64,000 nt of DNA from Methanomassiliicoccales archaeon. Its GTDB lineage: Archaea; Thermoplasmatota; Thermoplasmata; Methanomassiliicoccales; UBA472. Made by a program: the position numbers and the translations under genes. The notes below the pieces were generated by a model that saw only the letters and a program-made list of their open reading frames with translations, was not told where the DNA came from and did no database searches. The stretch is taken from contig JAPKYK010000005.1 of assembly GCA_026394395.1 (NCBI GenBank), positions 1 through 64,000 of the forward strand, read 5' to 3'. This document shows positions 9,009 to 18,189 of the stretch, piece after piece; the stretch's first letter is position 1; each line of letters opens with the position of its first letter.

Positions 9009-9493
9009 GGGGAGGTAGATTCAGATGTGATGCTTATTGCTTTTCGGTGAGGGGATTGATGTTTGATGACCAAATGCGTTAAGGTCATTCATCGGGGAAG
9101 ATATATTGAAAATTATTAAGAACACTATATGGGCGATTTTAATGAAAATACTAGCAATATCCGAGATGTCGACTTCCGAATGCTAGCACCTGTAAAATTC
9201 TAGACCCAGGATGGCGTTCGATCAAGAAAAGCGATATATAGTGGCTAAGCCCGCAAGGAACTTTTGACAACAAGATATCCCGATATTAAGAGGGCTTTCT
9301 GCATCAACGATCATTCCTGGAGTGAGTCGACCAATTAATAACTAAACACTAATAAACTTTGAAAATGGTAAAAACGATCTCACGCAGCAAATATCACTAT
9401 AACCAAATATTAATATTAGTTAGCGCTGTTTGAAAGAAAAATTGAAATGGTCACAAATAATTGAACATATTACACGATCGGGATTGATTCTAA
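9009..9493. other. 485-bp AT-rich intergenic region between divergent genes
   Basis: No convincing gene is seen. The stretch separates the minus-strand GT4 gene from the plus-strand gmd gene and must carry both promoters. TATA-like strings occur at about 9101-9120 and 9405-9420 (aatattaatatta). A 14-codon frame at 9142-9186 (MKILAISEMSTSEC) resembles the first residues of some glycosyltransferases but ends at once. It could be debris of a decayed gene; I do not call it. Confidence 0.5.
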
Positions 9494-10543
9494 ATGTCAC
9501 AAAAAATTGCTCTAATAACAGGGGTCACGGGTCAAGACGGTTCGTATCTGGTGGAATTGCTTCTTTCAAAAGGTTACCAGGTCCACGGCATCATCAGGAG
9601 GGCAAGCACTTTTAACACCGGTCGTTTGGACCATATATACACCGACCCCCACGAACCCGATAAGAACCTGTTCCTGCATTATGGGGACCTATCGGATTCA
9701 GAACAGATAAACAACCTTATTTTTAACATCCATCCGGACGAGGTCTACAATCTCGCCGCCCAAAGCCACGTTCGGGTATCCTTCGATATGCCGGAATATA
9801 CCAGCGAGATCACCGGGTTGGGCGTCACACGCTTACTTGAGGCGATACGTCGCTCACATCATCCCCTCCGCTTTTATCAGGCTTCCAGTAGCGAGATGTT
9901 CGGCTCAGCGGTTCCACCCCAGAACGAAAATACCGGTTTCCAACCCCGCAGCCCATACGCCTGTGCCAAGCTTTACGCTTACCACATGGTAAAGAACTAT
10001 CGTGATGGATACAATATTTTCACATCGAACGGCATTCTATTCAATCACGAATCTCCCAGAAGAGGAGAGACCTTCGTGACAAGAAAGGTCACAAGGGCAG
10101 TGGCCGCGATACTCGCTGGAAAGCAGAAGAAGCTATACATGGGCAATCTCAAAGCTCGGAGGGACTGGGGTTTCGCTCCCGAGTATGTGGAGGCCATGTG
10201 GCGCATACTGCAACACGATCGACCATTAGATATAGTGGTTGGTTCCGGTGGTACCAACAGCGTTCAGGAATTCGTAGATGCCGCGTTCGATTATGTCGGG
10301 TTGAAGGCCCAGGACTACTTGGAGATCGATCAACGATATTTCAGACCGAATGAAGTGGAAGATCTTATCGCCGACGCATCGAAAGCCAAGAAAGAGCTCG
10401 GATGGTCCGCACAAATAGGTTTCTCAGACCTCGTCAAGATAATGGTGGATGCTGACCTGAGAGCTAGTGGACAAGAACCAATAGGTGAAGGGGATGTAAT
10501 AATACGTCGCAAGTTCCCGAACAAATGGTGGAAAGGGGACTGA
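9494..10543 (+). CDS. gmd: GDP-mannose 4,6-dehydratase
   Basis: The 349-residue SDR enzyme has [18 protein letters not shown], the NAD(P)-binding motif with the GQDGSYL signature specific to Gmd. It also has [33 protein letters not shown], the catalytic ASSSEMFG, and Y155/K159 in [26 protein letters not shown] is the characteristic GDP-mannose-binding loop. It converts GDP-D-mannose to GDP-4-keto-6-deoxy-D-mannose, the branch point for GDP-fucose, rhamnose, perosamine and colitose. It is followed after 6 bp by a PLP 3-dehydratase and then an Fcl-like gene, which points to colitose. Base composition is lower in GC than the wbp genes to the left. Confidence 0.93.
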   Translation: MSQKIALITGVTGQDGSYLVELLLSKGYQVHGIIRRASTFNTGRLDHIYTDPHEPDKNLFLHYGDLSDSEQINNLIFNIHPDEVYNLAAQSHVRVSFDMPEYTSEITGLGVTRLLEAIRRSHHPLRFYQASSSEMFGSAVPPQNENTGFQPRSPYACAKLYAYHMVKNYRDGYNIFTSNGILFNHESPRRGETFVTRKVTRAVAAILAGKQKKLYMGNLKARRDWGFAPEYVEAMWRILQHDRPLDIVVGSGGTNSVQEFVDAAFDYVGLKAQDYLEIDQRYFRPNEVEDLIADASKAKKELGWSAQIGFSDLVKIMVDADLRASGQEPIGEGDVIIRRKFPNKWWKGD

Positions 10544-10549
10544 AACCAT

Positions 10550-11746
10550 ATGCAAAAAAGATGGGTTGGAGTAGGCGACTTCAAGATCACCGATATAGAG
10601 AGAAAGGCCATAAATGATGTTCTAGACTCGGGAAAGATCACTGAAGGGAAGAAGACCCATCAGTTCGAACGTAAATGGGCGGATTTCGTGGGCACATCGA
10701 AATGCGTGGCCGTCAATTCTGGCACCAGCGCGCTCATCGTAGGGATGATGGCTCTGACCGAGTTACGGAAATGGCCGAAACGAAAAACGGCGATCACCAC
10801 TCCTTTGACCTATGTTGCCACCTCGAACTCCCTTGTTCTCACTGGTTTTAATCCAATATATGTGGACGTGGACGAAAAGACCTTTGGCATCACCCCGGAT
10901 GGTATTAAGGAAGCGATCGAGGGGGTAAAGGTAGATATGCCAGAGCTCATCCTTCCTGTACATTTGATGGGATATCCATGTGATATGGGGGGAATATCCC
11001 GCATATGCCACGACAATGGCATAGCACTTATGGAGGACTCGTCCCAGGCGCACGGTACTGTAGTGGAAGGGAAGAGGACCGGAAGTATGTCGGACCTATC
11101 CACGTTCTCATTCTACATCGCACACAATATTCAGGCTGGGGAGCTGGGTGCCGTCTGCACCGACGATCCTGGGATCGAGAAACTGATGCGAAGTCTAAAG
11201 GCCAACGGTCGACGGTGCGATTGCGTCTCATGCACTCGTCGAGATAAGGGATGCGTCAGACGCAATGATGTGGACACGAGGGACCCCAGATTTACGCACG
11301 AACGCATCGGGTATAATTTCAAAACCATGGAGTTCCAGACCTCCTTGGCATCGGTCCAGATCGATAAGGTGTCAGAGATCATAAAAACCAGGTCTGATAA
11401 CGTGCGATATCTGAACGATCAGCTCTCCATGTTCGCAGATAAGATCAAATTGCCCGATTTTGATCCCAACGTGAGCTATCTGGCATATCCGATGATCGTT
11501 GATGAAAGCATCGACCGCGATTCCCTGGTCAAGAAATTGGAAAATAGAGGGGTCGAGGCCAGACCTCTGTTTGGTTGTATACCAACGCAGCAACCCTCTT
11601 ATCTGCGATATAAAAAGAGGTATCAGGGAAAATTGAAGGTCGCGGAGAGGCTGGGGGCTCATGGCATGTACGTAGGTTGCCACCAATATCTTACACACGA
11701 CGATCTGGATTACATAGCTCAAGTATTCAAGGAGGTATTGACTTGA
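10550..11746 (+). CDS. PLP-dependent keto-sugar 3-dehydratase, ColD/E1-like, with a local four-cysteine cluster
   Basis: This 398-residue DegT/StrS-fold protein has the PLP lysine replaced by histidine: H192 in STFSFYIAHNI aligns with K181 of the WbpE-like protein. That replacement marks 3-dehydratases such as ColD and the E1 enzyme of ascarylose synthesis, not aminotransferases. Directly after the PLP region is C223-D-C225-V-S-C228-x6-C235. E1/RfbH enzymes bind a [2Fe-2S] cluster with C-X57-C-X1-C-X7-C; here the distant cysteine is serine (EDSSQAHG) and all four cysteines are close together. Flanked by gmd and an Fcl/ColC-like gene, it most likely makes the 3-deoxy intermediate of GDP-colitose. 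The nature of the metal centre is inference. Confidence 0.75.
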   Translation: MQKRWVGVGDFKITDIERKAINDVLDSGKITEGKKTHQFERKWADFVGTSKCVAVNSGTSALIVGMMALTELRKWPKRKTAITTPLTYVATSNSLVLTGFNPIYVDVDEKTFGITPDGIKEAIEGVKVDMPELILPVHLMGYPCDMGGISRICHDNGIALMEDSSQAHGTVVEGKRTGSMSDLSTFSFYIAHNIQAGELGAVCTDDPGIEKLMRSLKANGRRCDCVSCTRRDKGCVRRNDVDTRDPRFTHERIGYNFKTMEFQTSLASVQIDKVSEIIKTRSDNVRYLNDQLSMFADKIKLPDFDPNVSYLAYPMIVDESIDRDSLVKKLENRGVEARPLFGCIPTQQPSYLRYKKRYQGKLKVAERLGAHGMYVGCHQYLTHDDLDYIAQVFKEVLT

Positions 11747-12681
11747 ACGACCTAACGAAAAAGCTGATATTGGTCACTGGGGCACACGGGTTCCTTGGAA
11801 GTTTTGTAGTTGATAATTTGGTTGATAAGGGCGTACCAAGGGCGAACATTCGAACGCCCAGCAGTAAAGAACTGGACCTCCGTCAATGGGACAACTGCAA
11901 GAGGGCGATCAAGGACATCGATATGGTGCTCCATGTCGCTGGAAGGGGCGGTGGGATAAGCTATAACCGTCGTTTTCCCGGGTCGCTATTCTATGACAAC
12001 ATCATCATGAACTCACAATTAATGGAGGCGGCTCGGATGGAGGGGGTGGGTAAGTTCGTTGGTATAGGGACGGTCTGTTCATATCCCAAGTTCGCTCAGA
12101 TCCCATTCAAGGAAGAGGATGTATGGAACGGCTATCCCGAGGAGACCAATGCTTCCTATGGCCTTTCTAAGAAGATGATGATAGTCCAGTCCGAAGCTTA
12201 TCGCCAACAATATTCATTTAACGCGGTCAACCTGTTAATGGTCAACCTTTACGGGCCCCGGGACGATTTCGATTTGGAAAACTCCCATGTGATCCCGGCG
12301 CTGGTCCGGAAATTCGTGGAAGCGGTTGAGTCGGGCGCGAAGGAGGTCACGGTCTGGGGAACGGGCAAGGCCTCTCGTGAATTTCTGTATGTAGAGGACG
12401 CCGCTGAAGCTATCGTTTTGGCCGGGATGAAATATGATAGCTCAGATCCGGTCAATATAGGGAACGGGCAGGAGCTATTGATAAAGGACCTGGTGAACAA
12501 GATCGCCGAGCTGACCGGCTTCGATGGTACGATCGTATGGAACTCGAACCAGCCAGATGGACAACCGAAGCGGTGTCTGGATGTGACCAAGGCCAAGGAA
12601 AGGTTCGGGTTCGAGGCCAAGATCGGATTGGACGAGGGATTGAAGAGAACGATAAAATGGTTCGAGTCATCCCGTTCGTAG
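11743..12681 (+). CDS. GDP-fucose synthase-like epimerase/reductase (Fcl/ColC family)
   Basis: The 312-residue SDR starts at TTG 11743, chosen because GGAGG at 11731-11735 sits 7 nt upstream. The TTG overlaps the stop of the dehydratase gene. The longer frame from ATG 11677 would lie inside that gene. The protein has LVTGAHGFLGS, GTVCSYPKFAQIPFKEED, the Y139/K143 pair in YGLSKK, and VNLYGPRDDFDLENSHVIPALVRKF. The last motif is diagnostic for GDP-4-keto-6-deoxymannose 3,5-epimerase/4-reductases. Fcl makes GDP-L-fucose; the homologue ColC does 5-epimerisation and 4-reduction to GDP-L-colitose. The upstream 3-dehydratase favours the ColC role, though fucose cannot be excluded. Confidence 0.82.
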   Translation: MNDLTKKLILVTGAHGFLGSFVVDNLVDKGVPRANIRTPSSKELDLRQWDNCKRAIKDIDMVLHVAGRGGGISYNRRFPGSLFYDNIIMNSQLMEAARMEGVGKFVGIGTVCSYPKFAQIPFKEEDVWNGYPEETNASYGLSKKMMIVQSEAYRQQYSFNAVNLLMVNLYGPRDDFDLENSHVIPALVRKFVEAVESGAKEVTVWGTGKASREFLYVEDAAEAIVLAGMKYDSSDPVNIGNGQELLIKDLVNKIAELTGFDGTIVWNSNQPDGQPKRCLDVTKAKERFGFEAKIGLDEGLKRTIKWFESSRS

Positions 12682-12780
12682 GAACATTGCCTGTACTATA
12701 ATGATGTTCGACCTTTGAAATCGTCTATCCATATGGACATTCGAATGCGCCCATCGATGTAGTCACAGGACCATACTTTC

Positions 12781-13680
12781 TCACAGGGCGATCCATTCTT
12801 TTGGGCAAAGGTCTTTGACCTCATGATCGACCAAAAACCATTGTCGTGGGGTGATGACCATCTTCTCCTCGTTCCGAGAAAGCCAGGCCCCCCACCAACT
12901 GAACGTGCTGTTCGCATTAATGAAATTCTCACATTCCTTCATTAACATAAGGTCCTGTTCAGGCTCGTTTGGCTTGTTGATGTCAACAACTGTACTGCTG
13001 CCATTAAGATGGAAATTCGACCGAACCCATTCCGGTTCATCGGAGAAGATGAAGAAGTGAGGATCGTTCACCTTTTCCTTGATCAATTCGATGGCTTTGC
13101 TATAGTAATCAGAGAGGTCAACGGCGTGCACCTTTTTTGCTGAAGGATTGGAGTAATAGTCTCCCCTCCTCACATGGAGACAGACCGAGTTGGTTTTATG
13201 AATTTGCTCGACCATGCTGACGCACTCGCTCTTCAAAGGTCGGTTGATCTCCAGATCGTGCAGGAGCGTTTGCCGGATGTCCTTGAAATAACGGTCGCAA
13301 GGAAAATAACCGATCAAACAGCTATCATCTGGTAGGTCCAGAACCGCAGGGTCAAAACCTATACCTCTTTCTCTATAAACACAGGGATTTCTGAAAGGCC
13401 GTTTCTTTATTACCTTAAAGCTCATTTCATTGACCATTCTCTTAACTTTTGGTATTCTTTCATTTAGAAATGTAGTGAGCTCTTCAGAATCGATCGTCTT
13501 GACATCAATATTGAACTTATCAAGACCATATGGCCAGGGTGTGACATTGGGATTTCTATTGAAAAAATAGAACGAAGTATTCAATCTCAATTCCGTTCCG
13601 TACTTCAATGACAATCGTCTCCCCGTACAATACTGGAACAATTGATTTCCTAATCCACCCATCATCGAGACAACTATCAT
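12781..13680 (-). CDS. Glycosyltransferase family 11 (alpha-1,2-fucosyl/colitosyltransferase-like)
   Basis: The 299-residue protein opens with MIVVSMMGGLGNQLFQYCTGR, the N-terminal signature of GT11. It also has the donor-binding VCLHVRRGDYY motif and a C-terminal NANSTFSWWGAWLSRN, all standard for alpha-1,2-fucosyltransferases. These enzymes invert GDP-L-fucose. At least one family member, E. coli O55 WbgN, is known to use GDP-L-colitose. Since the adjacent cassette reads as a GDP-colitose pathway, this is the best local candidate for the transferase that uses it. The gene points against gmd-colC and is AT-rich (roughly 42% GC by eye), suggesting acquisition together with the GT10 gene beyond it. 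Confidence 0.83.
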   Translation of the reverse strand: MIVVSMMGGLGNQLFQYCTGRRLSLKYGTELRLNTSFYFFNRNPNVTPWPYGLDKFNIDVKTIDSEELTTFLNERIPKVKRMVNEMSFKVIKKRPFRNPCVYRERGIGFDPAVLDLPDDSCLIGYFPCDRYFKDIRQTLLHDLEINRPLKSECVSMVEQIHKTNSVCLHVRRGDYYSNPSAKKVHAVDLSDYYSKAIELIKEKVNDPHFFIFSDEPEWVRSNFHLNGSSTVVDINKPNEPEQDLMLMKECENFINANSTFSWWGAWLSRNEEKMVITPRQWFLVDHEVKDLCPKEWIAL

Positions 13681-13866
13681 TCAATCGGTCCTTCCTGATC
13701 GGGACTGTATTGATGGTTTTCTTAATAATATTGTGGTAAAATGATCAACATATTTTCAACATCTCAAATAATGGTTATCTCGTTAATCAACGGATCCATT
13801 ATTATGACGATGCCCACCAGTCTAATTTAATATCACTCTTCTACATACCGAGAAAAGAGTGGTGCG

Positions 13867-14868
13867 TTGTACACAGTCAAGTTCGATAACCAGGACATTA
13901 AATTTCCATGGGGGAGACAGACACCAAGCGGTTCCTACCAATGGGGAGATTATAAGTTCGTTTTCAATCAGGACCTGGGCGAATGTGATTACTGGGTCGT
14001 TGAAGAATCAGTTCCCGAAACGACCACGTGCCACTGCCCTCCTGAACATACGGTGTTCATGACTGGAGAACCGCCATGCATACGAACCTATAATCCATTT
14101 TTTTTGTATCAGTTTCACACAGTGGTCAGCTGCCATAGGAACCTTATCCATCGCAGGGTCATAAACACACAACCAGCTTTACCATGGTTCATCGGTATGC
14201 GATGGGACAGCCAGACTAAAAATTGGAAAAAAGAGCATAATAAAGACTATGATGAACTGCAATCGATGCCAGATCCGAAAAAGGATAGATTGGTCTCGGT
14301 CATAACATCGGATAAGACCGCAATCAAAGGTCACCGTATCCGTTTGGATTTTGTCAGAAAATTGGAAAAGGAGATAGGAGGGGACCTGGACGTGTTCATC
14401 ACCAACAAAATGAGCCTGGAGGACAAGTGGGATGCAATTGGCCGATATCGTTACCACATCGCCCTGGAAAATTGCATTCACACCGATTTCTGGTCCGAGA
14501 AGCTCGCCGATTCGATATTAGGTCTGAGTTATCCGATCTATTACGGGTGCCCCAATATCTCCGATTATCTGCCCAACCATTCATACACGCCAATAAACAT
14601 AAACGACTATGCTGGTTCGCTTCGCACCATCAAAGAAATTATTTATTCAGATGAGAGGGAAAAGCATCTCGATGCGCTCCGAGAGGCCAAACGCCGGGTA
14701 TTGGACCAGTACAATATATTTCCCTTATTGGCCAGTATTCTCGATACGCTTCCTCCGGGGGGCAAGCACAAACAAATCACAATAAAGCCTGAGAGAAAAA
14801 TCTATACCCGCAGTGTAAAAAATGTTGTAATGGGGGTGGGGGGTTTGTGCAAGAGAATGGTAAACTGA
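13867..14868 (+). CDS. Glycosyltransferase family 10-like (alpha-1,3-fucosyltransferase C-terminal domain)
   Basis: The 333-residue protein carries the GT10 C-terminal signature: RYRYHIALENCIHTDFWSEK, then LGLSYPIYYGCPNISDYLP, matching the family's K-F-x-L-x-F-E-N-S and E-K-x9-P-V-x-x-G pattern. Upstream it has LVSVITSDKTAIKGHRIRLDFVRKL, equivalent to the helix after the first Rossmann domain. GT10 enzymes transfer L-fucose from GDP-fucose in alpha-1,3/1,4 linkage. The start is uncertain: TTG at 13867 is the most upstream codon in this frame that fits, with a weak GGTG before it. It is AT-rich and lies in a low-GC patch with the GT11 gene. The GDP-sugar donor is presumably a product of the gmd cassette. 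Confidence 0.72.
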   Translation: MYTVKFDNQDIKFPWGRQTPSGSYQWGDYKFVFNQDLGECDYWVVEESVPETTTCHCPPEHTVFMTGEPPCIRTYNPFFLYQFHTVVSCHRNLIHRRVINTQPALPWFIGMRWDSQTKNWKKEHNKDYDELQSMPDPKKDRLVSVITSDKTAIKGHRIRLDFVRKLEKEIGGDLDVFITNKMSLEDKWDAIGRYRYHIALENCIHTDFWSEKLADSILGLSYPIYYGCPNISDYLPNHSYTPININDYAGSLRTIKEIIYSDEREKHLDALREAKRRVLDQYNIFPLLASILDTLPPGGKHKQITIKPERKIYTRSVKNVVMGVGGLCKRMVN

Positions 14869-15001
14869 CCCATTCTAGATCTAATCGAATTCATTTTTTA
14901 GTTTATTATAAAATATATTTATTATTTAAATAATTTAGTCAACGAAAGAGGGGCACAACAAAAGTGATATCATCGCACTGCCTGATACCGTCGGGACTTC
15001 C

Positions 15002-15772
15002 ATGAAGGTAGTGATACTCGCTGGGGGATTGGGCACTAGGATTGGTGAGGAATCGGCCATCAGACCGAAGCCAATGGTGGAGATCGGGGGAAAGCCGATC
15101 CTCTGGCACATAATGAAGATATATTCCAAGTTCGGGTACAACGATTTCGTCATCTGCTTGGGATACAAGGGTTACATAATCAAGGAGTATTTCGCCAATT
15201 ATTTCCGTTATAACTCCAACCTGACCATCGATCTCCAGAACAACAAGGTGAAGGTGCACGACAGCGAATGCGAGCCCTGGAAGATCACCCTGGTAGACAC
15301 CGGCGACAATACCATGACCGGTGGGAGGATCAAAAGGGTGGAGCGGTTCATCGACGGCGACGAGTTCATGCTCACCTACGGAGACGGTGTGGCCGATATC
15401 GACATCAATCGTCTGATGGAGTTCCACCATCGGCACGGGCGCAAGGCCACTTTGACCTCCGTCATGCCCCCAGAGCGCTTCGGGATCATCGATTTCGGTG
15501 CCGATGATTCGGTCATGAATTTCGTGGAAAAGCCCCATGGGGACGGTTCCTGGGTGAACGCCGGCTTCTTCGTGCTTAAAAATGACGTCCTGGATTACAT
15601 CGATGGGGACAGCTGCATCTGGGAACGTGCTCCTCTAGAACAGTTGGCCAAAGAAAAACAGCTCATGAGCTACAAGCACTATGGGTTCTGGCAGGCCATG
15701 GACACCATGAGAGAAAAAAACCTGCTGAACGACACGTGGAACAAGGGCAACGCCCCCTGGAAGATATGGTGA
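15002..15772 (+). CDS. rfbF: Glucose-1-phosphate cytidylyltransferase
   Basis: The 256-residue nucleotidyltransferase begins MKVVILAGGLGTRIGEES and has RPKPMVEIGGKPILWHIMK, YTAAVITCGYG-type features replaced by the RfbF-specific FVICLGYKGYIIKEYF, and the acidic LTYGDGVADID that binds metal. It makes CDP-glucose from CTP and glucose 1-phosphate, the first step to CDP-3,6-dideoxyhexoses. It leads a plus-strand operon rfbF-rfbG-rfbH-SDR with overlaps or very short gaps. Upstream, 133 bp of strongly AT-rich DNA (TATA-like runs at 14890-14935) probably holds the promoter. Composition rises to high GC here, in contrast to the previous two genes, so this operon has a different history. Confidence 0.92.
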   Translation: MKVVILAGGLGTRIGEESAIRPKPMVEIGGKPILWHIMKIYSKFGYNDFVICLGYKGYIIKEYFANYFRYNSNLTIDLQNNKVKVHDSECEPWKITLVDTGDNTMTGGRIKRVERFIDGDEFMLTYGDGVADIDINRLMEFHHRHGRKATLTSVMPPERFGIIDFGADDSVMNFVEKPHGDGSWVNAGFFVLKNDVLDYIDGDSCIWERAPLEQLAKEKQLMSYKHYGFWQAMDTMREKNLLNDTWNKGNAPWKIW

Positions 15773-15783
15773 GATTGATCCTC

Positions 15784-16839
15784 ATGAACTCCCTTTCCAA
15801 TCTGCGCTCCAAAAAAGTGCTGGTGACCGGTCACACTGGCTTCAAGGGCGGTTGGCTGACGTCCATGCTGCTCCAGCTGGGAGCGGAACCGCTCGGATAC
15901 TCCCTGGAACCCCCCTCCGCCCCCTCCTTCTTCGTGGAGACAGGGTTGGAAGAAAGGTGTAAAAACGTCATCGGAGACGTGTGCGAACTCGACCATCTGA
16001 AAAAGGTGATGAAGGTGGAGGAACCGGAAGTGGTGTTCCACTTGGCCGCCCAGCCCCTGGTGATACGTTCGTACCTGGAACCCATCGAAACGTTCGATGT
16101 GAACGTGATGGGAACGGCCAACGTGCTGGAGGCCGTGCGCACCTGCGGATCGGTGCGGGCATGCATATGCATCACCTCCGACAAGTGCTACGAGAACCTG
16201 GAAACGGATTACGGTTACAAGGAGAGCGACCGCCTGGGGGGTAGAGACCCCTACAGCGCCAGCAAGGGGGCGGCGGAGTTCGTCATATCCAGCTACCGGC
16301 ACTCCTTCTTCAAGGACGGCCCTAAAGTGGCCTCGGTCCGCGCCGGCAACGTCATCGGCGGCGGGGACTGGGCCGAAAAGCGCATAGTCCCGGACATCGT
16401 GGGTTGTCTGACGAGAGGAGAACCGCTGGTCCTCAGGAACCCTGATTCCGTACGGCCGTGGCAGCATGTTCTGGACCCGCTCCAAGGCTACCTCACCCTG
16501 GCGAACAGGATGCTAGAAGGGGACGACAGCACGCCGGACGCCTGGAACTTCGGTCCCGACGGGGACCGGATGCCTACGGTACGGCAGGTGGCAGAGATGA
16601 TGATGGCCGCCTGGGGGAAGACCGTTCCCATCGAAGTGGTCCCGAACGAGAACTACCACGAGAGCAAGATGCTCCGCCTGGACTGTTCCAAGGCCAAATC
16701 CTCTTTGGGCTGGCATCCCCGATTGGGCCTAGACAAGGCGATCGGGTTCACCGTGGATTGGTACAAGGCCTGGTCTGAAGGGAAGAATGTGTTCGACATT
16801 ACGAACAGGCAGATCGAGGCCTTTTGGGAGCTCTCTTGA
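15784..16839 (+). CDS. rfbG: CDP-glucose 4,6-dehydratase
   Basis: This is an SDR of 351 residues from ATG 15784. Two further ATGs upstream in frame (15766, 15736) overlap rfbF and are less likely. The sequence has KVLVTGHTGFKGGWLTSML, the RfbG form of the Rossmann glycine motif, then FHLAAQPLVIRSY, ITSDKCYEN, YSASKGAAE with the Y-x3-K pair, and RAGNVIGGGDWA, all typical of CDP-glucose 4,6-dehydratases. The product is CDP-4-keto-6-deoxyglucose. The stop overlaps the start of rfbH (TGATG). The placement between rfbF and rfbH fixes the pathway assignment. Confidence 0.92.
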   Translation: MNSLSNLRSKKVLVTGHTGFKGGWLTSMLLQLGAEPLGYSLEPPSAPSFFVETGLEERCKNVIGDVCELDHLKKVMKVEEPEVVFHLAAQPLVIRSYLEPIETFDVNVMGTANVLEAVRTCGSVRACICITSDKCYENLETDYGYKESDRLGGRDPYSASKGAAEFVISSYRHSFFKDGPKVASVRAGNVIGGGDWAEKRIVPDIVGCLTRGEPLVLRNPDSVRPWQHVLDPLQGYLTLANRMLEGDDSTPDAWNFGPDGDRMPTVRQVAEMMMAAWGKTVPIEVVPNENYHESKMLRLDCSKAKSSLGWHPRLGLDKAIGFTVDWYKAWSEGKNVFDITNRQIEAFWELS

Positions 16840-18185
16840 TGAACAAGGAAATAAAAAAGTTGGAGAGGAACCAGAAGCTCGACCGCACCGAGAAGGCGGA
16901 GAAGATTCGCCAAGATATCCTATCTTTAGGCAGGGAATACTGTGAGGAAGTGCACCGCAAGGGAGCGTTCCGTCCCGGCCTGGACCCCGTACCCGTTTCC
17001 GGAAAGCTCTTCGACGAGACGGACATGAGCATGCTTTTATCATCCTCTCTGGACTTCTGGCTGACCGCCGACCGTTTCAATTCCGCGTTCGAAAAAGGGT
17101 TAAAGTCATTCGTGGGCGTGAAGCACCTGGCCACCGTCAACTCCGGCTCTTCCGCTAACCTCATTGCCGTTTCGGCATTGGCATCGCCCTCGCTCGGAGA
17201 CGAGGCGCTGAGACCAGGGGACGAGGTCATCACCCTGGCCGCCGGCTTCCCCACCACCGTCGCACCGATCTTGCAGAACGGGCTGGTGCCGGTCTTCGTG
17301 GACGTGTCGCTACCGTCGTACAATGTGGACGTCGACGCTCTGGAGAAGGCTTTATCGCCCAAGACCAGGGGCATCATTTTGGCGCATACTCTGGGGAACC
17401 CTTTCGACATCGAGGTGGTGACCAGGTTCGCCCAGGAGAACGATCTGTGGCTGATCGAGGATTGCTGCGACGCCCTCGGTTCGAAGTTCGACGGAAAAAG
17501 GGTGGGGACGTTCGGGGACATATCCACCTTCAGCTTCTACCCGGCGCACCACATCACCACCGGGGAGGGAGGCGCAGTGGCCACTAATTCCGATGAATTG
17601 GCCAAAATTATGATATCCCTGCGAGACTGGGGCCGGGACTGCACCTGCGAGCCAGGGAAGGACAACCGCTGCGGAAAGCGGTTCAACCAGCAGTTCGGCG
17701 AGCTGCCGTTCGGTTACGATCACAAATACGTCTACAGCCGCATGGGATACAATCTGAAGATGACCGATATGCAGGCAGCGATAGGCGTGGCGCAGCTCGA
17801 CCACCTGGACGGATTCATATCAACCCGGGAGAAGAACTTCCGTCTGATGTACGACCTCCTTCAGGACGTGCGCCAGATAACCCTCCCGGAATGGGATTCC
17901 CGTTCGGAACCGTCCTGGTTCGGTATGCCCTTATTGGTAAGGGACGGTAAGCGCCGTGACATACAAGTGCACCTGGACGAGAATAAGGTCGGTACCAGGC
18001 TATTGTTCGGAGGCAACTTGCTCAAGCAGCCTTGCATGAAGGGCGTACATCGCCGGGTGGTCGGGAAGATGACCAACACCGACCGGATCATGAACGATTG
18101 CTTCTGGATCGGGGTGCACCAAGGATTGAACGAAGAGATGGTCCGCTATTCCGCGGAACAAGTCAAGGCGTTCTTCAGGATGTGA
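16839..18185 (+). CDS. rfbH: CDP-4-keto-6-deoxyglucose 3-dehydratase (E1)
   Basis: The 448-residue PMP/[2Fe-2S] enzyme starts at ATG 16839, preceded by GGGAG. The PLP lysine is histidine (H237 in FSFYPAHHITTGEGG), as in Yersinia E1. The iron-sulfur motif C-X57-C-X1-C-X7-C is exact: C210, C268, C270 and C278, the last three in DCTCEPGKDNRC. With an NADH-dependent reductase (E3) it removes the C3 hydroxyl to give CDP-4-keto-3,6-dideoxyglucose. No E3 gene is visible in this window, so the electron donor must be encoded elsewhere. It ends 4 bp before the SDR gene. It is a clear paralogue of the 10550 dehydratase, whose cysteine arrangement differs. Confidence 0.93.
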   Translation: MNKEIKKLERNQKLDRTEKAEKIRQDILSLGREYCEEVHRKGAFRPGLDPVPVSGKLFDETDMSMLLSSSLDFWLTADRFNSAFEKGLKSFVGVKHLATVNSGSSANLIAVSALASPSLGDEALRPGDEVITLAAGFPTTVAPILQNGLVPVFVDVSLPSYNVDVDALEKALSPKTRGIILAHTLGNPFDIEVVTRFAQENDLWLIEDCCDALGSKFDGKRVGTFGDISTFSFYPAHHITTGEGGAVATNSDELAKIMISLRDWGRDCTCEPGKDNRCGKRFNQQFGELPFGYDHKYVYSRMGYNLKMTDMQAAIGVAQLDHLDGFISTREKNFRLMYDLLQDVRQITLPEWDSRSEPSWFGMPLLVRDGKRRDIQVHLDENKVGTRLLFGGNLLKQPCMKGVHRRVVGKMTNTDRIMNDCFWIGVHQGLNEEMVRYSAEQVKAFFRM

Positions 18186-18189
18186 TAAG

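Noticed and set aside
9142-9186. 14-codon frame beginning MKILAISEM
   Set aside because: It is too short and ends at once; no continuation could be followed in other frames.
10550-11746. Perosamine synthase (GDP-4-keto-6-deoxymannose 4-aminotransferase)
   Set aside because: The PLP lysine is histidine (H192), which excludes transamination and points to a 3-dehydratase.
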